Source: Tritonibacter mobilis (GTDB taxonomy: Bacteria; Pseudomonadota; Alphaproteobacteria; Rhodobacterales; Rhodobacteraceae). From it: a DNA stretch of 64,000 nt. Made by a program: the position numbers and the translations under genes. The stretch's first letter is position 1. Each line of letters starts with the position of its first letter. Where the stretch lies: contig NZ_LNWY01000006.1 of assembly GCF_001681715.1 (NCBI RefSeq), positions 1 through 64,000 of the forward strand, read 5' to 3'. Below the pieces are notes generated by a model, which was not told the origin of the DNA, searched no databases, and saw only the letters and a list, made by a program, of their open reading frames with translations. Below, piece after piece: positions 43,937-55,500 of the stretch.

Positions 43937-46900
43937 CCTGAGCGGGCCTTGCGGTTGGCGCGCATTGCACGGCGTTTGGACATGGTATCTGCACGGCCAG
44001 CGGTATTTGCGGTGGACGAGGCGGTTTCTGTTGGTGCTTCACCACCGCTATGGAGCTGTTCCACATGTGTCGCCAGACCATCGAGCGTCGGGAAACGGAA
44101 GATATCCGTAATCGACAACCGCTCTATGCCCAACAGGCTGCGAATATCGCGATGGGCCTGAACCGCTAGCAGCGAATGCCCGCCAAGGGCGAAGAAGTTG
44201 TCGCTCTGCCCCACAATACTCACACCGAGCAGTTTTTGCCAAACCTCGGCGATCTTTTGCTGCGTGAGCGATTGCGACACTGCCGCCACCGCAGATGCTT
44301 CGCGACGCGTCGGTTGCGGGTCGGGCAGGGCTTTACGGTCAATCTTCTTGTTAGGTGTTAGCGGGAAAGCCTCAAGCGTCACGATATGTGCAGGCACCAT
44401 GACCTCTGAGAGGTGGCGCGCCAGATGGGCCTTGGCTTGTGCTTCGGAAAACGGCGCAGAGGCGGCTACATAGCCGACCAAACGCTCGTCCGTGCCGATC
44501 TTGCGCGGGATGACCACGGCGGCTGTCACGCCATCAATCGCGGACAGGGCGGCCTCGATTTCACCGAGTTCAATCCGTTGGCCCCGGATCTTGACCTGAT
44601 GGTCGGTACGACCGAGGAACTCCAGCGTGCCATCCGCGCGCCAGCGCACGAGATCACCGGTGCGATACATTTGCTGACCGGTCCTGAACGGGTCAGCCGG
44701 GAAGCGCTCCGCTGTGAGATCCGCGCGCTGCCAGTAGCCAGCGGTCACACCCGCGCCGCCGATGCACAGCTCACCCGCGGCCCCGATCGGCACCGGCTGG
44801 TCCGTGCCGTCGAGGACATAGACGGTGGTATTGGCAACAGGCGTGCCGATGGGCGCGATCCCCTGCGGCGTCCCGTCAAGGGTTTCGACCGTGGACCAGA
44901 TCGTCGTCTCGGTCGGGCCGTACATGTTGTGAAGCGTCGCGCGAGTCTGATTGCGCAGGGCGTTCACCAAATCGCCGGGCAGGGCCTCACCGCCCACCAG
45001 CAGATGCTGCAATCGCGCCAGCACCGGGCCCGCATCTGCATCGGTGGCGATCATCCGCGCCATCGAGGGGGTGCATTGCATATGCGTGACGCCGTGGCGC
45101 ACGATCTGGGCCGCGAGCGAGAAGTCATCCGCTGCCAGTTCCTGTACGCGATTGGCGCGGCGCAGCACTTCGGCGAGGGGTTTCAGACCCTCCAGCACCA
45201 CGTGTGGCTCGATGCCGTAGTCGATCAGACAGGCCACCTCATCCACGCCAATACGTTTGAGGTCTTCGACCCGCGTCACGGCGTCCTCAACGGTGCCAAA
45301 CAGGCCGGAGTCCTCGAAATAGCGTTCAAAGGCAAAATCCAGGATCGCTTCAAGTTCCTCGGTGCTGAGGCTGCCCAGATCCATCTCGAACGGGTTGTCG
45401 ACGCCCTTGGGTTTCTTGAACGCCGGGAAGGCCCAGGCGTATTGCTTGATGAGCCCCGCAGCAGAGCGCAGGTAGTCTTTCATTGGCTCGCGCGCCACCT
45501 CGCGGGCGGCCTCGCGGGTGTCAGCCAGATAGGTGTGCAGCATGAGCGTGACTGTGAAATCGGCCGGATCATGCCCCGCCTCGCGCAATGCGGCGTGATA
45601 GAGCGCGATTTTGTCGCCCACCTCATCAATGCTTTGTCCCAACAGATGCGTGAGCACATTGGCCCCCACACGCCCCGCCTCGCGCCATGTTTCCGGGTTG
45701 CCCGCCGTGGTGACCCAGACGGCAAGCTCGTCCGAAACCGGGCGCGGCTGTGTTACCACCGAATGGAGGCCGCCATCCTTGCGCGGAAAACCCACCTCTT
45801 CGCCGCGCCAGAGTTTGCGCACGATCTCAAGCGCTTCGAACAACGCGGGTTTGTTGGCCGGCGGCGTGTTCTCTGGCCGCAAGATAAAGTCATCCGGCTG
45901 CCAGCCCGAGGCAAACCCGATGCCCGCGCGCCCACCGGTGAGGTTGTCGATCACCGCCCATTCTTCGGCAATGCGGGCCGGGTGGTGGAGCGGGGCCACA
46001 CAAGAGCCTGCGCGCACACCGATGTTGCGAGTCACGGCGGCGACGGCGGCACCGGTGACCGACGGGTTCGGATAGGGGCCACCAAAAGCGTGGAAATGCC
46101 GCTCCGGCGTCCAGACCGCGTTAAAGCCATGGGCGTCGGCAAATTTCGCGCCCTCAAGGAGCAGCTCGTATTTCTTCTCGCCCGCGCCGTCGTCGTTGCC
46201 CCAATAATAGAGGTTGAAGTCCATCTTGCGATCGCTGAGCGCGATGGGGCCATTTGAGAGTTGCAGACGGCTTTCATCGCTAGAGAGCACCAGTTTGAAG
46301 CCACGCGCCAGCGTCCAGAACAGCTCCAGCACGGAAATGTCGAACGACAGGCTGGTGACTGCGAGCCATGTGTCGCCGACCTGATGCGGGATACGTGCAT
46401 CCATGGCGGTGAAGAAATTGGCGACATTGCGGTGCCGCACCATCACGCCCTTGGGCAGGCCGGTCGAACCGGAGGTATAGATCAGATAGGCCAGATCCTC
46501 GCCGGTGCCTTCGCTGACGGGTTCGGCAGACGATGTGGGATCGAGCGTGTCGAGATGCAGCGAGTGCGCGCTGCTGTCGGGCAGGTCCGGCGCCAGTGCG
46601 GCATGGGTGACAATGACCGAGGCCTGACTGTCGGTGATATAATGCGCGATACGATCACCCGGATAGGCCGGATCAAGCGGGACATAGGCCGCGCCTGCCT
46701 TCAGAATACCAAGCGTTGCCACGACCAGATCCATCGAGCGGCGCAAATAGACGCCGACATGGCTGCCGGGTTTCACACCTTGCTCTTGCAGATGCCTTGC
46801 CAGCGCATTGGCGCGCTGGTTCAGCGCAGCATAACTTAGGTGTTGATCTTCAAAAACGAGGGCCGTTGCATTCGGTGTTCGCGCCACCTGAGCCTCAAAC

Positions 46901-48498
46901 GCGGCGTGAATGGTCTGATCTGCCGGATAGTCCGCGTCGGTTGCATTCCATTGCTCCAGCATCTGCTGGCGTTCAGTGTCGGGCAGCAAGGGCAGGGCTG
47001 AAAGTGCAGTGTCTGCCTGCGATGGCAGTGCCGCCAGCAGGCATTCGAGGCGTGCCGCCAGCACGGACAGCGCCTGTTGGGACAGATGCCGGGACTGTAG
47101 CTGCACGCGGTCCTCGGACTGGATCAGGGCCAGTTGAGCGTGGTCCGGCACGCTGTCGGTACCTATACACAAGACAACCGCCGGAGGGGCCTGCACAGAA
47201 ATCTCTGGCGCGCGCAGGATCAGATCCGTTGCAAAACCACCCTGATCTCCCGCTCGGGTCAGAACCGCCTCAGCACGGGTCACAAGGGTCGAGAATGCTT
47301 CATGCGTTTGGGCATTGAGGGGCACCCAATCGGCCATCAGCCCGGACTTTGCCGCAGACTGTAGCGTGGGCAGGCTGAGCGCGATTGACCCCTCGGTCTC
47401 GCCCAGACTGCGCAACAACCATGCAAGCGCAGCCGCAGCCAATGTTGCGGGCGGGCACTGTGCAGGCAGTGTGATGTCGGCGGTTTGCGCGTCGCCTTTT
47501 TCAGCAGCGTGCAACGGGACCGGCAGGGGCAGCATGTTTGACAACGCGCGCCGCCAGTAGGTCTCGGGCGTCTGGCTGGTTTGCGCAGCATTTTCCAGCG
47601 CGTTGATCTCACCCTCGGCAAGAGCGGGGAGTAAATCGCCAGCGCGCAGAAGATCACGCAGGCTCAGGGGCGTGCCAGACAAGGAAGTCAGCGTCCCGAG
47701 CCGAATGGCCCCATCGGCGCAGGCAATGGTGACGTCGTCACCCGTGACGGCGAGGATCTCTCCCGCTGGGCCTGTTCCCTCGGCAGGATGCGCCTGACCC
47801 ACCGCAACGAACTGATCGGCCAAGCGGATCTTTGCAGTGGTGAGCGGGTTCCAATAGCCGCCCATATCCAGACCACGGACAACGCGCAGCAACTCCGCAA
47901 CCGGGCGGTCAAAGCGTAAGACCCCGGCGGCCTCCGGGCGATCCGCGCGGGCGTGATAGCGGCGCTGGCTCAGATCCTGTGGCTGGCGGTTGAGGGTGCC
48001 GCTCTCTAATTGGTCGAGCACTTCGGCAAAGCTATCAAGCGCTGCGCCATAACATTTCGAGTTGAGGCTAAAGGCGGTTTCATCCTCAGAGACCGCGAAA
48101 CGGCGCTGGGCGAGGATATCGCCTTCGTCCACACCGCCCTCAATCATGTGCCATGTGATGCCGTGTTCCGCGGCACCTTCGAGAATGGCCCAGTTGGGCG
48201 TGTTCAGACCTGCGCGTTCGGGCAGCGGGCCATCGTGGAAATTCACCGCCCCGCGGCGGGCCTTGGCAATCACTGCTTCGGGCAATACCCGCAGGTTGGC
48301 AATCGACAAGAGCCAATCAAAGTCGCCCTCGATGCCACGCGGAGCAGCAAGAACCTGCAGCCCTTTGGATGCGGCCCAGGAGGTGATCTCTGCATTTTCG
48401 CTGACCACAGCCCGGATCTCGTGACCACGTGTCAGCAATGCCTCGCTACACCCGATCAGCAGGGATTCATTGCCAATGACGACGGTTGAAAATGTCAT
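43933..48498 (-). CDS. NRPS-like protein: formyltransferase, half condensation, adenylation interrupted by luciferase-like monooxygenase, PCP
   Basis: A 1521-aa assembly-line enzyme. Order by residues: formyltransferase 1-290 (NFHDGPLPERAG at 86-97, GVDEGDIL at 122-129); C-terminal lobe of a condensation domain 312-495 without any HHxxxDG; adenylation domain 510-1395 with A3 YTSGSTGLPKG (674-684), A4 FDIS (719-722), A5 NMYGPTETT (1191-1199), A7 YRTGDL and A10 NKKIDRK; PCP with Ser1442 in GGHSLL. Between A4 and A5 (about 757-1090) lies an FMN-dependent luciferase-like monooxygenase of the MupA/Atu3671 type. The pocket residues read D-I-L-Q-L-G-M-I-W-K, a glycine-type code. Likely an initiation module (compare the F-A-T start of linear gramicidin) that oxidises its aminoacyl group, as in MtaG/MelG of myxobacteria. 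It overlaps the GT2 and PPTase genes. Confidence 0.92.
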   Translation of the reverse strand: MTFSTVVIGNESLLIGCSEALLTRGHEIRAVVSENAEITSWAASKGLQVLAAPRGIEGDFDWLLSIANLRVLPEAVIAKARRGAVNFHDGPLPERAGLNTPNWAILEGAAEHGITWHMIEGGVDEGDILAQRRFAVSEDETAFSLNSKCYGAALDSFAEVLDQLESGTLNRQPQDLSQRRYHARADRPEAAGVLRFDRPVAELLRVVRGLDMGGYWNPLTTAKIRLADQFVAVGQAHPAEGTGPAGEILAVTGDDVTIACADGAIRLGTLTSLSGTPLSLRDLLRAGDLLPALAEGEINALENAAQTSQTPETYWRRALSNMLPLPVPLHAAEKGDAQTADITLPAQCPPATLAAAALAWLLRSLGETEGSIALSLPTLQSAAKSGLMADWVPLNAQTHEAFSTLVTRAEAVLTRAGDQGGFATDLILRAPEISVQAPPAVVLCIGTDSVPDHAQLALIQSEDRVQLQSRHLSQQALSVLAARLECLLAALPSQADTALSALPLLPDTERQQMLEQWNATDADYPADQTIHAAFEAQVARTPNATALVFEDQHLSYAALNQRANALARHLQEQGVKPGSHVGVYLRRSMDLVVATLGILKAGAAYVPLDPAYPGDRIAHYITDSQASVIVTHAALAPDLPDSSAHSLHLDTLDPTSSAEPVSEGTGEDLAYLIYTSGSTGLPKGVMVRHRNVANFFTAMDARIPHQVGDTWLAVTSLSFDISVLELFWTLARGFKLVLSSDESRLQLSNGPIALSDRKMDFNLYYWGNDDGAGEKKYELLLEGAKFADAHGFNAVWTPERHFHAFGGPYPNPSVTGAAVAAVTRNIGVRAGSCVAPLHHPARIAEEWAVIDNLTGGRAGIGFASGWQPDDFILRPENTPPANKPALFEALEIVRKLWRGEEVGFPRKDGGLHSVVTQPRPVSDELAVWVTTAGNPETWREAGRVGANVLTHLLGQSIDEVGDKIALYHAALREAGHDPADFTVTLMLHTYLADTREAAREVAREPMKDYLRSAAGLIKQYAWAFPAFKKPKGVDNPFEMDLGSLSTEELEAILDFAFERYFEDSGLFGTVEDAVTRVEDLKRIGVDEVACLIDYGIEPHVVLEGLKPLAEVLRRANRVQELAADDFSLAAQIVRHGVTHMQCTPSMARMIATDADAGPVLARLQHLLVGGEALPGDLVNALRNQTRATLHNMYGPTETTIWSTVETLDGTPQGIAPIGTPVANTTVYVLDGTDQPVPIGAAGELCIGGAGVTAGYWQRADLTAERFPADPFRTGQQMYRTGDLVRWRADGTLEFLGRTDHQVKIRGQRIELGEIEAALSAIDGVTAAVVIPRKIGTDERLVGYVAASAPFSEAQAKAHLARHLSEVMVPAHIVTLEAFPLTPNKKIDRKALPDPQPTRREASAVAAVSQSLTQQKIAEVWQKLLGVSIVGQSDNFFALGGHSLLAVQAHRDIRSLLGIERLSITDIFRFPTLDGLATHVEQLHSGGEAPTETASSTANTAGRADTMSKRRAMRANRKARSG

Positions 48499-49517
48499 GA
48501 CTTGTGTTCCTCCAGAACGGGATCGGACGCAAATGGCCGCGCCGGGTTTGGCGCGGGCAAGGGGCGCAGCAATCGTTTGAAATGATGACGCAGCAGGTCG
48601 CGATGAAAATGGGGCGCATCGGCGCGGGGCTTACCAGAGGTCAGCCGGCGCAGACCATAGACTGCACCGCCCAACAGCCGTGCAAGGGTTGCGCCAATCG
48701 CATAGATCGGACCGTGGGTTTGCGTGAAATAATGCAACCGCGAGTCCAGCCAGAACTCAGGTGTGCGCGCCCATGTCTTCATGCCGGTTGAGGCCGACCC
48801 CACATGGGCAACGGTGCTGTGTGGGATGTAATGCGTCCGCCAGCCCGCACGTGCGGCGCGGTGGCAGAGTTCGGTTTCCTCGAAGTATAGAAAAAACGTC
48901 TCGTCAAAGCCGCCGATGGCCTCGATGACCTCGCGGCGGATCATCATGCTGGCCCCGGCGGTCCAATCCACTTGTTGTGCGTCATACGGGATCTCCAGTG
49001 GCACGATAGCGTGTTTCAACAGGCGGGAGATCACACCGGTGCGCGCCGCACCTTCAAATTCGCTCGCGATGGTCGGAAAGCGAAACAGCGTGCAATGGGG
49101 CGTGCCGTCTTCGCCATGCACATACGACCCCGCGAGCCCCGCACCCGGAGCACTCAGTAGAAAATCCCGCAATCTGCGAATGCAGTCCTGTTCGGGAAAG
49201 GCGTCAGAGTTCAGGAGATAATAGAAATCGGGGCGCGATCCATCCGAAAGCCGCGCGCAAAATCCGATGTTCATGCCCGCACCAAAGCCGCCATTGACAG
49301 GTGAGGCCTCAATCCGCAGGTGACCACTGTCGAGCCAGCCGCGCGCTGTCGCCCCGGCCCGCAGGGCTTCAAAAGATCCATCACCCGATCCATTGTCGAT
49401 AATCAGCACTTCGCCGGGCAGATCTTCCATTTCCTCCAAGGCCGCTTCTGCGGAGCGCAGCGTCATGGCAGGCGTGCGAAAGTTCAGGATGATCGTGAGG
49501 ATAGAGTTGGCGGCCAT
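48495..49517 (-). CDS. Glycosyltransferase family 2, rhamnosyltransferase-like
   Basis: A GT-A transferase of 340 aa. IILNFRTPAMTL opens the domain, LLIIDNGSGDGS-type nucleotide loop (LIIDNGSGDGS) follows, and LLNSDAFPE is the DxD-equivalent (NSD). GGFDETFFLYFEETELCHRA is the acceptor/catalytic motif of rhamnosyltransferase-like (WbbL/RfbN) members. It sits between PKS (three-base gap) and NRPS (four-base overlap), an intimate position that suggests it decorates the PKS-NRPS product, for example as a glycolipid, rather than acting only in repeat-unit assembly. Confidence 0.92.
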   Translation of the reverse strand: MAANSILTIILNFRTPAMTLRSAEAALEEMEDLPGEVLIIDNGSGDGSFEALRAGATARGWLDSGHLRIEASPVNGGFGAGMNIGFCARLSDGSRPDFYYLLNSDAFPEQDCIRRLRDFLLSAPGAGLAGSYVHGEDGTPHCTLFRFPTIASEFEGAARTGVISRLLKHAIVPLEIPYDAQQVDWTAGASMMIRREVIEAIGGFDETFFLYFEETELCHRAARAGWRTHYIPHSTVAHVGSASTGMKTWARTPEFWLDSRLHYFTQTHGPIYAIGATLARLLGGAVYGLRRLTSGKPRADAPHFHRDLLRHHFKRLLRPLPAPNPARPFASDPVLEEHKS

Positions 49518-49520
49518 GGG

Positions 49521-52500
49521 TTACTCTGCCGCCTTTGCGACACCGCGCGGGCAGATGATTTGGCGTGTATTTTTCCCTAGGAGATCGCGAATTTCGTTCC
49601 CCAGTACGCTGACGTTGGGCACCAGAACCATACCGTCGTGGTCGCCGGGAACCTCGCGTACGACCAGTGACGGCGCAAATCGGGTCCAGTCGTTATCCGC
49701 GTAGACATATTCACGATCTCGGCTCACACATTGCCCACCAGAGACTTTCCAATGCCGGTCCAGCACAGGTCGATAGAGTGTCACCGGACCCGTCCAGGGC
49801 TGAACCTCATACCCGACCACCGCGCGCAGGAAGGCCAGTTCGATCTTGCGATTGTTGAAACCGGTGCTCTCGCCGGTTTCCGCCGGGCGGTCCTGACGCT
49901 TGCGAATTTCCCAGGCAATGCGGTTGCGCAGCCATTCACCGAGGTAGCCCGGCCCTTTGCTGCGGATCTCTGCGAGCTTGATCAGCGCCTTGTCAATGGG
50001 TTTGAGGTCTGGGCGCACCGGCAGCGGCGTATCCAGCAGCACCAGCGCATCCACCGCCTCGCCAGAGGCCTTGAGCTGCTGGGCAATTTCATATGCGGTG
50101 ATGCCGCCGCCAGAAAACCCACCGATCAGATAGGGCCCTTCGGGCTGCACCTGTCGCATCTCGGCGATATAGTCGCGGGCGGCGTCCTCGATCCGCTCGT
50201 GCGGTTCATCCGTGCCGATCAGGCCACGCGCCTGTAGCCCATAGACCGGACGATCCTCGCCAAGGATCCGTGCCAGATGCCGCAGGTTCAACACGTTGCC
50301 AAACATGCCCGCCACGATGAACATCGGTGCGGCTTGGCTGTCCTTGCCGGGGGCAAGGCGCACGAGGTGGCTGAAGCTCTGCGGTGCGGCCTCTTGGTCG
50401 TCCGCGGCATTGCCCTGGGCCTCCAGCGGCCCGGTCTCAGCCTCGACCCGGGCCGCCAGCGCGGCGACGGTCGGGGCATCAAATAACACGGACATTGGCA
50501 ATTCGACCCCGAAGCTGCGTTTGATCTGCGCAAAGAGCCGCACGGCGATCAGAGAATGACCGCCCAGATCAAAGAAACTGTCCTCTACACCGATCTGCGA
50601 TAAGCCCAGCAGTGTGGCGAAATGACCGGCGAGGGCCTCTTCGGTTGCCGTGCGGGGCGCAACATAGTCGGTATCCAGATCGGGGCGGTCAAAGCTCTGC
50701 CCTTCACCTTCGGGAGCTGTTTGCCCGCTGGTGTCCGCCTGCTGGCGCAAGGCGTCCAAGTCCAGCGAGGAGACAACAACCTGTGGCAGACTCGCAGCGA
50801 GCGCGCGTTCCAGCGCGATGCCGCCCTCGCTGGTGTGGATGCCATTCTCCAGATTGGCGAGCAGGCGCCGCTCGTCCGGCGACAGGGGCTGCGTCTCCGC
50901 ATCAGGGGTCAGGCCAAGCGCGGCGGCTGTGGTGTCGGTGCGGGTGGGCAGAAGGTTGAAGCCGCCGCTCAGTTGCTGCATGCGGAAATGCGAGATTTCC
51001 ACCAAAACGGTCCCTGCCGGGTCGGACAGGGTGATGTCAAACAGCACCGCGCCCTGCTCGGCCTGCCCGTCCGCAAGCCGCACATGGCTGTAGATGTCCT
51101 TGGTCAATGGGGCGAGCACCCTGATCGTGCCGTAGGAGACCGGCACCCAGAGCGTGCTGGACTCGTACCCCGGCGCAAGTTCGATGGCCCAGCCGGTGGC
51201 AAGATCCATAAGCCCCGGATGCAACAACGCGCCGTCACTTGCTGCAACATCAGGCAAGGACAGTTGGGCGAGCCCTTCGTCCCGACCAAGCGCCACTGAT
51301 TGCAGCACATGCCAGCGCGGACCAAACCGCAGGTTGGCTTCTTGCGGGGACCTGATGCGTGCGCCCGCGACATCTGCCTCTTGCGGCGTGCAGCGCGCGG
51401 AGATTGCATTCAGATCCAGGGGGGCGGCGGTACTGTGGTCCAGCGTGACCACCTCAGCCTGTGCCGTGCGTGCATATCCCTCTGTCGTTTCCGCGTGGAT
51501 TTGCACCTCATAGCCTGCTGCACCGGGCCTTAGATGCATCACCGCCTCGCGCGGCATATGATCCTCGACCACAAAGGGTTGCAGGAAATAGAGGTCCCGG
51601 ATTTCGTAGGGCGCGGTGCTGCCGAGCGCATCCAGCCCTTCGGCAATGAACTCGATATTGCCGGTGCCGGGGATCAGGGCGGTGCCATCATGGGTGCGGT
51701 GATCATCCAGCAGCCAGTCGCTGCGCGCGTCAAAACGACTGCGGAACACCGGCGCGCCGGAGCGATCAAAGCCTTGTGTCTGCCAAAGCGCGGCCTCTGA
51801 CGGCAGTGGTTCCGAGGGGGCAGCGCTGCCGCGCCGAGCGGCCATAGCGTCCGCTGCCATGCCGGCATCCGCCCAGATCCCCCAGTCGAGGGCCATCACG
51901 CGGGTTTGCCCGCCCTGACGGGATTTCGCCCAAGCGTTGAGGTATTCGTTGGCGGCCACGTAATCCACCTGCCCGGCAGGGCGCGTCACGGTGGAGGAGG
52001 AGGAAAACAGCACCATCAGGTCGAGGGTGCCATCCGGGAAGACCTGATCCAGCACACGCAGGCCGTTCACTTTGGGCGCGAGTACCTCGGCGATTTGGCG
52101 ATCTGTCTTGGCCAGAAGGGGGGCGTCGGCAATGTAGCCTGCGCCGTGGAACAGCCCGGTGATGGGGCCAAATGCGGCGCGTGCGGCCTCTGCCGCGTTG
52201 CGCATGTCCTGGAGGTTGCAGACATCGGCGCTGAGCGTGAGCACTTCGCCGCGTCCGGTCGCCTCCAGTTTTTGAACGGCGCGAATGCGGGTTGCGATCC
52301 GGTCAGCCGGGCTGTGGCGGCGCAGGTAGCGGTCCCATTCGGCACGCGGTGGCAGGGCGTCACGGGACAGGAGCGTGATGCGCGCTTCATACGTCTGCAT
52401 CAGGTGCTCCGCGATCGTCAGCCCGATGCCGCCGTAGCCGCCAGTGACGAGATAGTGCCCCCCGGTTTGCAGCGGCAGGTCGCTTGCCGTTGGTGCCGCG

Positions 52501-55500
52501 AGGGGCACCGGGCGATAGTCAAGCTCCAGACGTTTTTCGCCACGCCAAGCAGCGGCGTGGTTGCCGGGTGCGGCCAGCAGCTCTTCGAGCAGGCGCGAGG
52601 TGATTGGGGCGGGTTTTGTGCCGGATATGAGGGCAGAAAGGCCCGCAGGGGTTTGCGGCAGCTCAATGTCACAGGTTGCGACGGTGACACCGGGGATCTC
52701 GCGCGGGATCACACCCGCGGGGCCGGAGATCATTGCTTTTTCCGGATAGGGCAGGGGCTCGCCACGTACCTGCGCGGCACCGGTGGTCAGCACGCTCAGA
52801 TGCACCGGATGCGGCAGCTCTGCCTGCGCCAGCGCTTGTCCTAAGGCGGTAAGCGACATCAGCCCCATTTCGATATTGCGATCAAAGAAGGAGGAGCCGG
52901 GGCGGTAATCCTCGGTGTCGGTGACCAGCCAGAAATGCGCGATCCGCTGCGGCAGAAGATCCGCCTCGGCCAGATCCGCCAGAAGGGCCTCGGTACCGAA
53001 CCGGCCTTCTTCCGGGGCCAGTTGATAGACATCGGGCGCAAGCTGCGCATAGGTATCCCCAGCCCGCACGCGGGCCACCCGATGACCGGCGGCAAGAAGA
53101 GTCTCGGCGCAGGCGGCGGCCTGTCCGGCGGTGTCTTCAAAGATTAGCCAGGTGTGCGGCTCCAGCGTGAGTTCGTTTTCTACATCCAGCGCGCAATCGG
53201 CCAGACGGGGTCGCCAAACCGGGCGGTAGCCCCAATCGGCAATGTCCGCGTGCCGTGCGGGCAAGGCAATCTCGGGCGCTTGCACTGATTTTCCGGGTTC
53301 GATGAAGTAGCGGCTACGCTGGAACGCGTAGGTGGGCAGGCTCAGGCGGTTGCGGCGGGCATCGCCCCAGATCTGAGGCCAGTCGGCCTCGACCCCGCAG
53401 GCCCAGAGACGGCCGATGATGCCAAAGAAATAGGCATCATCCGCGATATCCTGCTCCGGGTGACGCAGAGAGCTGAGCACCTGACCGGACGCGACCTGAG
53501 GCGACATTTGAGCCAAGGCGCTGAGGGCCTTGCCGGGACCGACCTCCAGGTAGACGCGGCCTTTGGTGGTTGCGAGCGTTTCGATGCAATCGGCAAAACG
53601 CACGGTATTGCGCAGTTGTTCAACCCAGTAGTCGGCGCTGGTCGCCTGTTCCGGCGTCAGCGGCTGGCCGGTGCGGTTGGACATCACCGGCAGGTTTGGC
53701 GGTTGCAGATCGAGACGGCGCAGGAAATCGCCATAGGCCGCGAGAATCGGCTCCAGCATGCGGCTATGGGCGGCGATGTCGATGGGAATACGCTGGAACT
53801 CCACATCGCGGGCGCGCAGCGTCTCGGCCAGCGCATCCAAGCGATCATCCGGACCGGATACAGCGGTTAGTTCCGGCGCGTTGACGCTAGCGATGTCGAG
53901 ATCCGCACCCACAAGCGTCTCGACCTCAGAGAGCGGCAGCGAGATCGACAACATGCCGCCCGGCTCAACCGTGTCAAACAGCCGCCCCCGCAGTTGCACC
54001 AGGTCGATGCAATCCTCAAAACTCATGACACCGGCCAGACAGGCGGCAGTGTTTTCCCCCATGGAATGGCCCACCATGGCCGCAGGCCGGACGCCCCAGC
54101 TGATCCAGAGCTGCGCCAGCGCATATTCCACGATCATGATGAGCGGCAATTGTACCGAGGGTTTCAGCAGCGCCGCATCAGCGCCTGCCTCCGCGCCGGG
54201 GTCCGGCAACCACAGGGCGCGGATGTCGAAATCGAGGCTCTTTTCCAGATGGTCCAGCCCCTGATCCATCCAGTCGGCAAACACCGGCTCCGTCTCATAG
54301 AGGTCGCGCGCCATGCCCGCAAATTGTGCCCCCCCGCCGGGGAACATAAACACCACCTCGGGATGCGCACCGAGATGGTCGTGGGTGAAGACCTCACGCG
54401 GGTTCGCGGCTTCCAGCATGTCGGCGGCGTCCGTCGCGGTTTCGGCCACCACCACGCGACGTTTGGCAAAGCCGCGGCGGCCTTCCTTGAGGGTGTAGGC
54501 CACATCCGCCAGCTCCACATCGGGGTGGGCGCGCAGGTAGGTCGTGAGGTTCTGCGTGTTTGCCTCCAGTGCGGCCTTGGTCTGGCCGGAAATACAAAGC
54601 ACCTGAAACGGGAAATCGCTTTCCTCGGAAGGCGCACGCACCGGGGCCTCTTCGAGGATCGCATGGGCATTGGTACCGCCGACGCCAAGGGCATTCACAG
54701 CAGCGCGCCGGGGGCCCTTGTGCGAAATCCACGGGCACATCGTATCGTTCACTCGGAAGGGCGAGGTTTCAAAGTCGATGGTCGGATTGGGTTTTTCATA
54801 CCCCAGCGAAGGCGGCAGCGATTTGTTCTCCAGCGCGAGGGCGGTTTTCACAAACCCGGCCACGCCGGCTGCCGTGTCCAGATGGCCGATGTTGGTTTTG
54901 ACCGATCCGATCCGGCAATAGCCCTTTGCATCGGTGCCATCGCGGTAGGCATCGGTGAGGGCGGCAACCTCAATGGGATCGCCGATATAGGTGCCGGTGC
55001 CGTGGCATTCGACGTAATCGATGGTTTCAGGGTTCACCCGTGCAGCCGTCAGCGCCTTGCGCACCGCCGCGGATTGCCCATCCACCGAAGGGGCCAGATA
55101 TCCCGCCTTGGCCGCGCCGTCGTTGTTGATCGCTGAACCTTTGATGACGGCCCAGATGTGGTCGCCATCGGCCACCGCATCGCTGAGACGCCGGAGCGCC
55201 ACGGCCCCCGCGCCAGAACCGAACACGGTGCCCTGCGCGCGGTGGTCAAAGGCGTGGCAGTGGCCGTCGGGCGACAGGATTTCGTTTTCCTTGTAGAGGT
55301 AGCCGCGCCCCTGCGGCAGTTCGATTGTTACACCACCGGCCAGCGCCATATCGCATTCGCCCTTGCGCAATGCCTCGGCGGCGTAGTGGATCGCCACGAG
55401 CGAGGTGGAGCAGGCGGTCTGCACGTTGACCGATGGTCCCTTGAGATCAAAGACATGGCTGACGCGCGTGGTCAGAAAATCCTTGTCGTTGCCGGTATGG

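Noticed and set aside
44413-46257. 614-codon plus-strand open frame over the NRPS
   Set aside because: Antisense to the adenylation and monooxygenase domains; no family similarity seen.
46980-47570. Full condensation domain in the NRPS
   Set aside because: Only the C-terminal lobe is recognisable; no HHxxxDG motif is present before it, the formyltransferase being in that place.
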